Below, piece by piece: positions 46,721-57,575 of a stretch of 64,000 nt of DNA (its first letter is position 1; the number at the start of each line of letters is the position of its first letter). This DNA comes from Xylocopa sonorina (taxonomy: Eukaryota > Arthropoda > Insecta > Hymenoptera > Apidae), in contig NW_027490120.1 in NCBI RefSeq assembly GCF_050948175.1, forward strand, positions 868,001-932,000, written 5' to 3'. Under the pieces are notes generated by a model that saw only the letters and a program-made list of their open reading frames with translations, had not been told where the DNA came from and ran no database searches. The position numbers were made by a program, and so were the translations under genes.

Positions 46721-47345
46721 TCGGGTCGCGGAAAATTAACCGTATGCCGGAGCAGCACGCCGTCTCGAACGGTTCGGCTCGCACATTTGGGTCGAAGACG
46801 GGGTTCTTTTTGGATCGCGGAACACTGCGTGAAAGTCACGGACGCGAGTATATAAAAAAGGGAACTTACCTTTCGAAGTCTTAGAAACCGCTAATTCCTA
46901 ACTTCGTTCCAGGTATCGTCGTCGGCAAGGATCGTCCTCTGGTATGGTCCCTCTGTACGGCTGACCTCTGGTGCGGATCGGCGACGGAGGCGCCGATGCG
47001 GAATGGCTCTCCGGTCGGCAGACAGCAGGAGATGAGACAGTGCAGTGGTGAACGATGGAGTAGCTGCTTGTACCCACGTATTCGCGCACTAGAGAACGCA
47101 GGAAGTTCTTCCTTCCCACGCGTCGAGTTCGTTTATTCGTAGTGGAACAGCGCATTCAAATCGGATTCCAAAACCGCCGCTTTGGTTTGCCGATCCAGAG
47201 ATATGGAAAACGATGGATATCTTCTCCTTAGTCTAACTGTGGCTCAATGCCGCTAAGCGGAGGGCCACTCTGACTGGTCGGTAACCAAGCGTAACTAAAG
47301 TTCAGAACTCCTTGAATGATTCTGGAAGAAGCGTGAAGTCGTGGA
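46721..47345. other. GC-rich island with a TATA box; possible solo LTR
   Basis: About 620 bp of CpG-rich DNA in AT-rich surroundings. TATATAAA at 46,849-46,856 sits about 60 bp inside. An 85-codon minus-strand ORF (47,155-46,898) has no domain. Base composition resembles 17,201-17,695 and the BEL pol at the window end, but there is no obvious sequence match. LTR or untranslated region of a retroelement is my best guess. Confidence 0.45.
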
Positions 47346-48122
47346 AGACTTCGTACCATAATGAATCTAATTCTTATAAATAATTTTTTATCGTAGTGAA
47401 CTATATAATTGCAATTAGAATTCTTTATGAAATAATAATAACAGAGAGGTATGTATCCATTCTTGTAATTTTGAAAAGAGTATTATATCTTACTATTTAA
47501 AATGAAATATTGAGATTTGTTTACAATCTAATGGAATTTAATTACCTTTTGATTCAATTTCACAGTGATAATCTTCCATAGTCCAACAATTTTGTGAGCT
47601 GTCCTCAGGAATCCGCAGCTCAGTACTTATAAAATGGACGACACAAAGAACAGCCTAGCCAAACGTAATCGAACCGATTTTTCAATACTAATCTTATCAT
47701 GTTTAACTTATTCTGCAAACTATTAAAATGCCCTTCGGAAAGTGTTTATTCACAGTGAAGTAAACGGTAAACGTTACGCCTTCCACCACTGTTTACAATA
47801 CGTATGTTGCATTTACTATAAAAACTGTAAGTATTATCACCTTTGTTTACTTTTTGTAACCTTCAATGACTTCATGTTACAGGTTGTTGAACTCGTTTCA
47901 AAATGCTCTATCGTATTACGGAAAAAAGAACACACCAATTCATTTTATAAAATGAAGGTAACCTTCAAATGTCCAACATACCTCCACTTACAAAAAAACT
48001 ATTTTCATCAGCGATGGGACCTTTGTCCTGTGCAATTTTATATCAGCAAAAATTTCTATGAAACTTATAGTTTCGAGGATATCTGAGGTGCTAATTATTA
48101 CTGCCCCACACTGTATATTGTT
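47346..48122. other. Unassigned AT-rich region
   Basis: Contains a 114-codon ORF (47,742-48,086) rich in Cys, Tyr and Phe with no recognisable domain, and several GTTTA/TAAAC words, including a GTAAACGGTAAACG double. Not satellite and not part of the duplicated blocks. No gene call is supported. Confidence 0.4.
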
Positions 48123-48410
48123 ATGGATGTGTCCAACAAGACAACGATGAACAAAGTTAAATTTAATATTACGATTTTTATATTCCTTATAATATATTTG
48201 TTTTTCTGTAATTTAGCCAAAAAACAGTGTTCACGATGTCGGCAGATGAATGAATTTGCCTTAGAATTACAAGAGCCGACAATATCAAAAGTAGAATATT
48301 TATTTTCTCCGCTCAACGATTCACTGGAAACGTTAAGTAAAGTGCGTGCCTTTCAAAAGAGTCAGATGCAAATTACGAACCTAAACAACCAGCGATTGGC
48401 ACGCCAATGA
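48123..48410 (+). CDS. Hypothetical small single-pass membrane protein
   Basis: A 95-codon ORF starting MDVSNKTTMNKVKF and ending NNQRLARQ. Residues 15-33 (ITIFIFLIIYLFFCNLA) form a strong hydrophobic segment, followed by a Cys pair (CSRC) and a polar tail of about 55 residues. The charge pattern (Lys before, Lys after) would allow either topology. No family recognised. It ends 17 bp before the start of the R1/R2 homology. No promoter or splice evidence is visible; it may be a chance ORF or a transposon remnant. Confidence 0.25.
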   Translation: MDVSNKTTMNKVKFNITIFIFLIIYLFFCNLAKKQCSRCRQMNEFALELQEPTISKVEYLFSPLNDSLETLSKVRAFQKSQMQITNLNNQRLARQ

Positions 48411-48599
48411 CAACGGATGAATATTTTATTTTATAAATAATATTTTTAGTTTATGACGGGTTGAAAGAAATATATATGACTCTCTCAATAACTATTAATA
48501 TAGGAAAACAACTCTCAAAATGTCTATCAATACTCATATGTTGAACATCTACTGACATTTAACGGTTTTAACTTGTATGAAAGCACAGGTTCTCCGTTA

Positions 48600-48790
48600 C
48601 CAAATATGACGTAACGTCATTGCAGAGAAGATTCATGAATTGAGCGATGACACGCGTGTCATGATGGTTCTGGTGCTACGCGACTCATACGGCGTTTTAC
48701 GCTTGTTTAGGAGGTACTGGTAACACGTTCTGGCATTTTAGCTAACGAATCCGGTCACAGATGGCTACGGATCAGCTGACACTCCACGGA
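48600..48790 (+). promoter_or_regulatory. Cluster of dyad motifs, possible ancestral SLC25A26 promoter
   Basis: ATGACGT-A-ACGTCAT (48,606-48,620, CRE-like), the perfect 16-bp palindrome ATGACACGCGTGTCAT (48,647-48,662) and GGAAGTGG (about 48,785; ETS-like, conserved in R2 at about 58,003) lie 450-600 bp upstream of the first SLC25A26-like exon, in the same orientation. R2 keeps TGACACGCGTGTCA at 58,134-58,147. Promoter identity is inference from position and motif type. Confidence 0.4.
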
Positions 48791-49209
48791 AGTGGCGATA
48801 TAGTGCCGGTATGGTGTCGCCACCATCATGCCGTTTGTTATCTGGGATGCTTTCTAGAGCAATATTCGGATTTGAATTTGAACACATAGCTACTTGATCG
48901 CGAATTTGTATGTACATAATAATACATGACTGCATAAAAACAATATCATATACTTTTATAATCAATGCGGTATAAGAATATAAAACGAAGAACTATCCAC
49001 TCTCATCGGGAGTAAAAACAAAGTCTGGAAAGCAAGGTTAGTTGTAAAATATAATCAAGCAGTTAATATATCTAATCACAGTACATAATAAATCACTGAA
49101 AGTATAATGATATGAATAGTAAGAAAAACATATTCATTTGTTAGATGCTTATAAATTGAAATTTAAAAGTCCAAGTTACATTTAATACACTATTGCTTAA
49201 CATTGTGAT

Positions 49210-49970
49210 TTAATGTTGTTTCAAATAGGCGTGGAGAACTAGCTGGTACTTCTGTCAATGTAATTTCATTTCTGCTGGATACAGTAAAAACACATTTGCA
49301 ATCTAAGCAAGGTTTCACTAGATCTGGTGGATTTTCGAAATTTTAGAAATAAATGATGGCAGTAGTAGTTGGTTCAGCGCCAGGTGATAAACATATACAA
49401 CAAGAAAAGCAATGTAAACGGATTTAAAATGTTCAAGATTATTTAAATTAAACTATTACACTTTTATAATGCATGTAGCGCTTCGGTTCTTTGTAACGTA
49501 CAAAGAGTCTTAAGAATGTAACGCAATGTAAAGGAGTTTGGAAACAAAGAAAGCAGGCCTTAATCTCAGAAAAAGGGACCTTGGATCTGTTGTGTATCGT
49601 GGTTTCCGGCGTGCTGTGTTGAGGGATATGTCATTCGGATTTAATTATCTAAACGAGAACAATTCAAATAAATTTGGAGTCGACATATTGGAAGAAAAAT
49701 TCTTCCAGTGAAAAATGCTGTATGCTGTGCAACAGCAGCTTCACATCCCCTTGATATTCTACAAAAAATTTTATGCCATTTTACTCGATTTACTAGAATC
49801 GAAACTATGAAACCTACTATGTGGTATTTCTGCAACTGCTACCACACACACCTGCGCGCGCGCACACACACAAACGCACACGCACATACGAAATCCACCA
49901 AGCTTAAAGATACTGTGTATGTATTGGAGGATGCGTACAAAAAGAAAGGACTATTACATGGATAAACTGT
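49210..49970 (+). pseudogene. SLC25A26: SLC25A26-like mitochondrial carrier fragment, R1 copy (fullest)
   Basis: An apparent 3' splice site (TTTCAAATAG) precedes an open segment reading GELAGTSVNVISFLLDTVKT, then HLQSKQGFTRSGGFSKF. This corresponds to the first SLC25 repeat, with the signature Pro of PLDTxKT changed to Leu. After two stops comes MAVVVGSAPGD. Later pieces are VVYRGFRRAVLRDMSFGF (about 49,590-49,645, second repeat), NAVCCATAASHPLDIL (49,711-49,758, third-repeat helix and PLD signature), and TKLKDTVYVLEDAYKKKGLL (49,894-49,955). The pattern fits the mitochondrial S-adenosylmethionine carrier, including GSAP and YRG..VLR. A CA/CG microsatellite interrupts the third repeat. Stops and frameshifts exclude function; intron remnants argue against a retrocopy. 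Confidence 0.72.
49846..49893. repeat. (CA)/(CG) alternating microsatellite
   Basis: Alternating purine-pyrimidine tract: ACACACACCTG, CGCGCGCGCACACACACA, then ACGCACACGCACATACG. R2 has an even longer version (56,890-56,952); L lacks it. Confidence 0.9.
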
Positions 49971-51300
49971 AGAATTCCATTTGTAATTGATAATTTGGTT
50001 ATAATCATTTATATGCTTTTATCAGAAATTTGAATAAGTCAAAATTGTAGCACGCAGGTGTGTGAATATCACTTTGCAATCTCATTTCATTCTGGTAGTT
50101 ATACTTATATATAAGCATCCATCCAGGCATAAAGCTTGATAATCTTTCAACTACAAAATAATGATGAAACATTAAACTTTTTGCTGATTTTGGTCTATTT
50201 TATCATTTTCGGAACTTGTGAAGCAGCCAGAACTATAATAACAAAGTACTTTATATCTTTGCTCATTGTTTCCAAAGAAAATATTAAATGTGCGTAACAT
50301 AATATAATAAATAACATAATAATAATATAATAAATAAATATATTCACACGTAATTTATTTAATTTTTATCATTTAGCGTTACAAAATATATTACAATAAT
50401 ATATAAAAATATATTTTACTTTAGTTTTTTCAATATTTTTAATATTTTATATTATCATATTAAAATTTTACAAAAAGTAACAAAATTTTTAGAAGTAGGA
50501 ATAATTTTTCCTTAATTAGTTAATATGTTGGTTCTTTTTAAGAAGACGGTATTTAATTTTTCAAAGTAAGTTTCGACTTAAAATTGACCATTAGTTTCTC
50601 TAATTTCATTGCTTTTCGTAGAACACCGCAAATTTTCAGCTTTCCCATTACAGCTTTGTCCATGCAAGTTTTAATTCTCTGAAAGATATATATTATTATG
50701 TTATTAGTAAAATTATTTTGCATTTCTAATTAATTGAAACGTAAAAAATGTATTTTTTTTATGAGAAAGCATTGCGAGAAAATTTTGGGATTCTATTACT
50801 AATGTTGTACCTAGTGGTTGACTAGGTTGTCCTCTCGCTGCCGCACCTCTTTACTATTTTTAAGATTCAAAAACCGTGTACCAACTTTGTCACCTTTAAA
50901 ATTTACGAAATTTACATATTGTGAATTTTGCAAAAGTGATGTTAATTAACTCTTGAATTATGGTTGCTTGGGCGATTAATCAGACTGGTCTATGAGAAGC
51001 TGTAATGTACGAGGACTAATAAATTTTCTTTTACCATAATGAACAATACAGTATTTGAGCTTACACTTTTGTTAACAAACTATCTGTTCAAATTAGCTTG
51101 GATGACAATTAATATTTGCATGATCTTTTCCTCTGATTTATCTGTATAATTTGTTCGTTCTTTTCAATTGTCATATATAATTATTCAAATCTATATGTTC
51201 CAAATTCTTCTCTAGGAAGGAATCAGGCAACAAGTTATCTTATCAATAATATTTATAATCTGTAAAATAAATTGATATGTTTACTAAAATATAAATTATA
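49971..51300. other. AT-rich spacer between convergent gene fragments
   Basis: Matches L 14,996-16,289 inverted. Contains a short GC-rich 20-bp piece (about 50,831-50,850, TCGCTGCCGCACCTC) that L has lost and R2 keeps (about 55,921-55,941). No gene. Confidence 0.7.
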
Positions 51301-51860
51301 CATTCATATATTAATTGAAACCTTTAGTTAATTATTCACACCTGGATTATACGCATAATGGGTAAAATCAGACTTTCCTTCAGTTTTTTTAATATTGCCT
51401 CATCGATTAAAGACTGATTAGTAACAGATTTACTGTCTTTGCAAAATAAAAGCGTACATTGCATCACCCATTATTTCCAGCTTCCCACTATAATTTTGTT
51501 ATTCTGAACCAACGAACATCTCTATTGCAGCAACATCTCTATTGCAAATTGAGAGAATTATTTTTCTTAACAATGAAATTAGAAATATATATAAGTTACT
51601 GCAGTCTTTGACAAGAGTGCATTCACAGCAATGCCATCATTCATCGGTCCTTCCAAGAGCACACATTAACATTCCAAACTTGGATATTATATAATCGACA
51701 CGAGTTTGAAACCATATTCGTTTAATTTTTACACTTAGTGATGGGCTGATATTTACTATATGAGGATCTGTGCCTTTCATTGAATATGGTAAGCATACCT
51801 TAATATTATTCACAAGATCATAATTTTTCATACCAATGGATTCTATGCCTGGTTAAAGAA
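51301..51860 (-). pseudogene. HSDL2: HSDL2-like fragment, R1 copy
   Basis: Minus-strand counterpart of 14,430-14,995. The 64-codon stretch 51,831-51,637 is nucleotide-identical to L 14,449-14,643, with HIVNIS and the YxxxK pattern (YIISK). Past the stop, NDGIAVNALLSKTAV continues in another frame. Here about 45 bp around the intron 3' end and following exon start are rearranged: a CAATAGAGATGTTGCTG duplication replaces the TTTTAG acceptor. The last exon piece (KDSKSVTNQSLIDE) is kept. Inactive. Confidence 0.8.
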
Positions 51861-52059
51861 ATAGCGCTAACAGCATTAACCCTTTCAGCACTGAGTTGTG
51901 TGGCAAATGGTTTTGTGAGAACCTATATGTGGCGTTCGTTGTTGTCAGACCGGTGGAGTCATCTCTGTGAAAACTGCTCAAGCTGTTCGCAATTCTGTTT
52001 CAGCACAGATTGAAGAGATGGCGAAACGAGTCAATACATGCCTACGGTTGAATGTTCCC

Positions 52060-52410
52060 ATTAAGAATAACTTATAAGTTACCGATGGATGGTGCTGCTG
52101 GTGGTCGGTTACTCACAATCGACCGACGGGTAGTGCTGCTTGTGCTTAATGATCCATAAATTGTCGACGACTGGTGTTATCAACAGCCGATAGCGCATGC
52201 TTACACATATAGCTGGTGCAACCAATAGTAGGTAACTCAAGACTTATCAAAGATTGGTGTTGCCTGCGGTCGGAAACTTACGATATATCGATAGTAGGTA
52301 ATGACTGCGGTCGATAACTTATGATATAATAAGGGCTGGTATTGCCAATAGTCGGGAATTCAAGAACTATCGAACAATGGCATTGCCAGCTATTGGTAAT
52401 CCATCTCTTA
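52060..52410 (-). repeat. ~57-bp minisatellite, R1 copy
   Basis: Inverted counterpart of 13,885-14,215, with the complementary phrases GGTGCTGCTGGTGG, TCGGTTACTC and GACTGGTGTT recurring every ~57 bp. Confidence 0.7.
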
Positions 52411-52414
52411 CTTG

Positions 52415-52665
52415 GCTTAACTTAATCTAACTTCCTCTAAACTTAATTTAAACCAAGCTAACCTCAGTTACACCTAATGTGACTTACCCTGCCTGCACTC
52501 AAATCTAACTCAACCTAACACAATCTAACATTACCTTCCTTGAACATAAACAAATCGAACCTACACTTTCTTAAATCTAACCCAACATAATCGAGCAACC
52601 TACAAACATTCCCAAACATATTTCAACCTAACCTAACCTAGCGTAACCTAACTAATTCTAACACA
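52415..52665 (-). repeat. TTAGG-like tract, R1 copy
   Basis: C-rich strand on plus: CTTAACTTAATCTAACTTCC, CAACCTAACACAATCTAACA and AACCTAACCTAACCTAGCG. Inverted counterpart of 13,620-13,880. Confidence 0.75.
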
Positions 52666-52760
52666 ATCACAGTTCCATCTCGGGACGGAAGCAGCCTCCG
52701 CAACATTCCCAGGGAAGAGGCTATGCAGTAAGACTTCCGCAGTTACGGAGTGGTAGATCC

Positions 52761-52820
52761 GCTCCGATTGAACGTTTATTCACGTAATATAATATAATAA
52801 TCTGCGGGTTCAATCGGAGT
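52761..52820. other. Conserved inverted repeat, R1 copy
   Basis: GCTCCGATTGAAC (52,761-52,773) and GTTCAATCGGAGT (52,808-52,820): 12 of 13 bases complementary, loop 34 nt. Confidence 0.8.
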
Positions 52821-53099
52821 GGGTCCGCATTGAATACAGGAACGTCTTCGGCTAAATGAAAAAAAAAACAGTCCGAAAAGAATAAAACTTTTCTAACAAA
52901 TCGTACGGAAATCAGACATTTCGACGCATATCCAATATACACCTAACCAAAACGTAATTCGAAAAATACAAAGAATAAGCGGAAATATTCTCCAATATGT
53001 GACATATACAAATCAGACAAGTAATCGTACAACGCCGGGTCCGGGATGGTGCAGAGAGGAAATGTGGAGGACAGAGAACATAAAATAACAACAACGTAA

Positions 53100-55215
53100 C
53101 TAAAGAGAAAGAAAAAGAAGATCTGTGGAAACATTGCATTTACTAAAAGGAAATCCTACAAATATCAAACAACAGATTATATACCATACCGTCCGGGCAA
53201 GGTACAACGAAATAGACGATATCGTGGGAGATAATAAAAATATCGAGAAACTTAAAAGGAAAATAGTACTTTAGACTGAACGAATCAATATCATCGATTC
53301 CGGCAAGCTTAATGGAAAACGCGACTTCGAATCGGTTAGAGTATAAGATAGATGCTGGTCGCGGTTCAAGTGGCTCTGCGTTCCTTGCCCGCATCAGTGC
53401 AGGCAGTAGGATGGTGTGGGGGGGGGCCTCCCCTAACCCCACCACCGGCATGAGCGAGGCTGCTGTGCATATGCTGCTGAAAGGTGCTGCTGGTTCGCGA
53501 AAATATAAAGGAGAAAAAGAAAGCCTCGGAAGACACAGGCACGAAAGGAAAATCATCAGGAGCCGAAGTAAGGGAACCAAAAAGAAAGGGCAGGATAATG
53601 GAAATGCTACCGATAAGAATTACATCCTTACTTTGAAATAGAAGAATAGGCAACCACACATCAGACGTAATGATAGATATTATGAGCGAGGATACGACGA
53701 AGGTAATGACATATTAGAAAACGTTAATGGGAAGCATCAGGTATATAAAAAAAACTGAGATCGAACACTTGATCGAACTAGTGGCGAACGGTACAGGGAA
53801 AATTGAAGCAATTAAAGGAGCGGTAAGCATTCAAGGACAAACAACGGGATGAGGAAAGCAGGAGAAACGACAGAAATATGAAAAGATGATGCAAGAAAAT
53901 CGAGAGCGGAATATATAATCCTATAATTTAACAAGAAAACAGGTATAGAGAACATAATAAAGGAGATAAAAGGAACTCTAGAAGAAGAATTCGAAGAAAA
54001 ACGTACGAGTGGGAGTATAATGCTCCAACTAAGGGACATATACCCGTTAGGTGACCAGAGAAGAAATTAATGATTACATAAGACGAACATTGAAAATAAT
54101 CGAAGGAAAGGATAGCGGTATAAACGTCAAATTGTTAAAACAAACGTAGAGAGTCAATCGAGTCGCGTTAGCTGAATTTGGACAGGAATATAGTAAAGAG
54201 CTGGAAAAGGTCAAACGACTCAGAATACCATTAACACCTTGTCTCTGCAAAGTGATACCGAGAATAGAGAGATACTTCAAATGCCATAAACTGGGACATA
54301 TCGGCAGAAATTCCGAAGAAGTCAAAGATAATAAGGGAATCTGCAGAAGATGCGCATCTCAGATTTATACGATGATCGGTTGCATCGCGAATAAACCGAA
54401 ATGTATCATCTGCAGCGAGGCAGGAAGAAGGAATCCGTACATCAGACACGTTACCGGAGTTTTAACTGTCCGGCCTACAGAAAGGCGTTGATAGAGAAGA
54501 ACGAGAAACGAATATGGAATTGAAAGTCCTACAAATCTATCTGAACAGATGCCGAATCTCGCGAAATATCATGCAGCAAATGCGAATGATTCAAGAGACA
54601 GACGTGGTAATAATATTGGAAGCACACAAGATGGAAGAATACTGACTGCGAGACGAGAACGGTGACGCTGCGATATGGATAACCGGTGTTAATCGAAAAT
54701 GTTTCACATATGGCACCACATATTCCTCGACCGGAATCGTTCATGCAATGGTCGAAGGAACAAAAGCTATAAGCTGCTACTTCTCGCTTAACAGGAACGG
54801 AAAGAAATCGAAGAATATATAAACAAAGCTGAGGATAACGTAGAAAAGGGAGAGAAAGCAAGCAGAATAATAATCGAGGGTGACCTGAACGAAAAATCGG
54901 TAATCTGGGGTAGTAAGACGAGCAATCATAGAGAGGAAAAGATCATCAAAATGGCTCTAAGAAACGATCTAATCGCGACCAATCCGAAAGAAGGCTATAC
55001 ATACTTTAAGAACCGAAACAAATAAAAAATAGACATAATGTTGATAGGAGGTTGCATATACGCTAAGTTGAGTATAGCAGAAGTGTTTGAGATATTTGCA
55101 GCGTTGGACCATCAATACGTACTACATAACTTCTAAAGTACGAATTACAAGAATAACGAAGAGGGATTTGTAAGCCTCGATGGAAAGAAAGCGAACTCGA
55201 ACGATGCAAATAAAT
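53100..55215 (+). pseudogene. LINE (R1-like) relic, R1 copy: ORF1 and 5' part of ORF2
   Basis: ORF1 begins near MENATSNRLEYKIDAG (53,312) and continues through Lys/Arg-rich sequence. Its knuckle region at 54,250-54,480 reads YFKCHKLGHIGRNSEE (last Cys lost), CRRCASQIYTMIGC, then CIICSEAGRRN. ORF2 begins MELKVLQIYLNRC-like at about 54,514 and contains AP-endonuclease pieces: TDVVIILEAHKM (54,600-54,640), AAIWITGVNRKCF, IIIEGDLNEKSVIWGS (54,871-54,918) and a final LDHQYVLHNF segment (about 55,106-55,135). It stops before the reverse transcriptase. Frames are broken at several points, for example near 54,490 and 55,025. Fuller than the L copy, which lacks 54,412-54,892. Confidence 0.78.
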
Positions 55216-55254
55216 GATCGACTTATATAATATATAGATATTTATTTTTATCTA

Positions 55255-55480
55255 GAAGAGATGATCTAGTTCTACGTAATTAAAATATATGATAAGTGTA
55301 ACTATATAAACCATTTTCAAATATTTAATTAAAACATCATGAAATGATATGAAATTAGATAGGGTTTCAGATGTAATGGAGTATCATAAGGAGATATTGT
55401 ATTTAGAAATAACTAAAATATAAAATATGTATTAATATTTATACTAATTTGAAATATTTACTTGAAAAATCATCAAAGCA
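55255..55480 (-). repeat. AT-rich satellite (repeat 2), inverted copy in R1
   Basis: Complement of 11,215-11,440: AACTAAAATATAAAATATGT, CCATTTTCAAATATTTAATT and AATTTGAAATATTTACTTG. Confidence 0.85.
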
Positions 55481-56804
55481 TATGGTCCAGCGAGTGGGGG
55501 ATTAACGGATCGTTGCGAGGAGCATGCGGCTTAATGTGTGTAACTTGGATTTATGAATTCTCATATACAGCAATACATTAGTCCGGATATAGTACATATA
55601 TGTATGTAAGAGGCTTAAAAGTAGAATACAGGTTCTGGTAAAGTCGGATCACTGAATTGGAGGAGTCCCCATTGTGGTGATGGGCTGTTCGTTAACAAAA
55701 CTGTAAGCTCAAATATTATCTATTGTTCATTATGTTAAAAGAAATTTATTGGTTTTCGCACATTACAGCACGTCATAGATCAGTCTAATTTATTGCCCAA
55801 ACAACCATAATTCAGAAGTTAATTAATATTACATTTGCAAAAATTTACAATATGTAAATTTCGTAAATTTTAAAGGTGACGAAGCCGGTACACGGTTCTT
55901 GGATCTTAAAAATGGTAAAAAGGTGCGGCAGGAAGAGGAGAACCTAGTCAACCACTAGGTACAACATTAACAATGGATTTTCCAAATTTTTCCGCAATGC
56001 TTTCTCATGAAAGAAATATATTTTTTACGTTCAAATTAATTAGAAATGAAAAATAAGTTTACTAGGAATATAATATTATATATCTTTCGGAGAATTAATA
56101 CTTGCATCGGCAAAGTTGTGATGGAAAAGTTGAAAATTAGCGGCGATCTACGAAAAGCAATGAAATAAGAGATATTAATGGCCAATTTAAAGTCGAAACT
56201 TACTTTGAAAAATTGAATACCGTCTTCTTAAAAGAAACCGACACATTAACTAATTAAGGAAAAATCATTCCTACTTATAAAAATTTTGTTATTTTTTGTA
56301 AAGGTTTAATATGATAATATAAAATATTTTAAATATTAAAAAAACTAAACTAAAATATATTTTTATATATTTTTCTAATATATTTCGTAACGTTAAATGA
56401 TAAAAACTAAACAAATTACGTTTGAAAATATTTAATTACGTAGATTGATCTTTACTCATACATTTATAATAAAATGAACATAGTTATTCATATTTTTTTT
56501 TTTCAAACAATGAGCAAAGATATAAAGTACTTTGTTATTATAGTTCTAGATACTTCACAAGTTCCGAAAATGATGAAATAGACCAATACCTGGAAAAAGT
56601 CTAATGTTTTATAATTATTTTCTAGTTGATAGATTATCAAGCTTTATGCCTGAATGGATGCTTATATATAAGTATAACTGCCAAAATAAAATGAGATCGC
56701 AAAGTGATATATACACACCTGCGTGCTGCAATTTTGGTGTATTTAAATATCCGATAAAAGCATATAAATGTTTCTAATCTAATTATCAAATACAAATGGA
56801 ATTC

Positions 56805-57575
56805 TACAATTTATCCATGTAATAGTCTTTCCTTATTGTACGCATCCTCCAATACATACACAGTATCTTTAATCTTGATGGATTTCGTATGGTCGCGTGT
56901 GTGTGTGCGCGCGCCCGCGCGCGTTTCTGTATGAGCGCGCGCACGTGTGTATATGGTAGCAGTTGCAGAAATATCACATAATATGTTTCATTGCTTCCAT
57001 TTTTGTAAATCGAGTAAAATAGCATAAGATTTTCTGTAGAATATTAAGGAGATGTGAAGCTGCTCTTGCACTGCATACAGTATCTTTCACTGGAAGAATT
57101 TTTCTTCCAATGTGTCGACTCCAGATTTATTTGAATTGTTCTCGTTTAGAAATTTAAAACCGAATGACATATCCCTTAACACAGCACGCCGGTAACCACG
57201 ATACACAACAGATCCAATGTTCCTTTATCTGAGATTAAGGCCTGCTTTCTTTGTTTCCAAACTTCTTTACATTGCGTTACATTCTTAAGACTCTTTGTAA
57301 GTTACAAAGAACAGGAACGCTACATGGATTATAAAAGTGTAACAGTCTAATTTATATAATCTTGAACATTTTAAATCCGTTTACGTTGATTTGCTTGTTG
57401 TATATGTTTATCACCTGGCGCTGAACCAACTACTACTGCCATCATTTATTTCTAAAATTTCGAAAATCCACCAGATCTAACGAAACCTTGCTTAGATTGC
57501 AAATATGTTTTTACTGTATCCAGCAGAAATGAAATTACATTGGCAGAAGTACCAGCTAGTTCTCCAAGCCTATTT
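56805..57575 (-). pseudogene. SLC25A26: SLC25A26-like mitochondrial carrier fragment, R2 copy
   Basis: Minus-strand equivalent of 49,210-49,970. From right to left: RLGELAGTSANVISFLLDTV, KTYLQSKQGFVRSGGFSKF, MMAVVVGSAPGDKH, then broken second-repeat sequence, the alternating CG/CA tract, and KIKDTVYVLEDA near 56,850. Same Pro-to-Leu change in the first signature as in R1, so that change predates the R1-R2 duplication. Confidence 0.68.
56890..56952. repeat. Alternating purine-pyrimidine tract
   Basis: GTCGCGTGTGTGTGTGCGCG, CGCCCGCGCGCG and GAGCGCGCGCACGTGTGTAT: a nearly unbroken alternating tract of about 60 bp, the kind that can adopt left-handed DNA under supercoiling. Confidence 0.85.

Larger units (their letters stand above)
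48428..55684 (-). repeat. Composite duplicated block R1
   Basis: Inverted copy of L (49,290-55,684 pairs with 10,868-16,911). Its first part, 48,428-51,080, is also present inverted as R2 (55,685-58,362). R1 is therefore the most complete version and extends beyond L on the gene side by about 860 bp. Contents from left to right: putative SLC25A26 5' flank, SLC25A26-like fragment (plus), AT-rich spacer, HSDL2-like fragment (minus), minisatellite, TTAGG-like tract, LINE relic (plus), AT-rich repeat. Confidence 0.93.

Noticed and set aside
47742..48086. 114-codon ORF as a gene
   Set aside because: Low-complexity Cys/Tyr/Phe composition typical of translated AT-rich DNA, with no domain and no regulatory context.
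54252..54491. Host CCHC zinc-finger gene
   Set aside because: The knuckles are followed by an endonuclease in typical LINE order and the same unit occurs in degraded form in block L.
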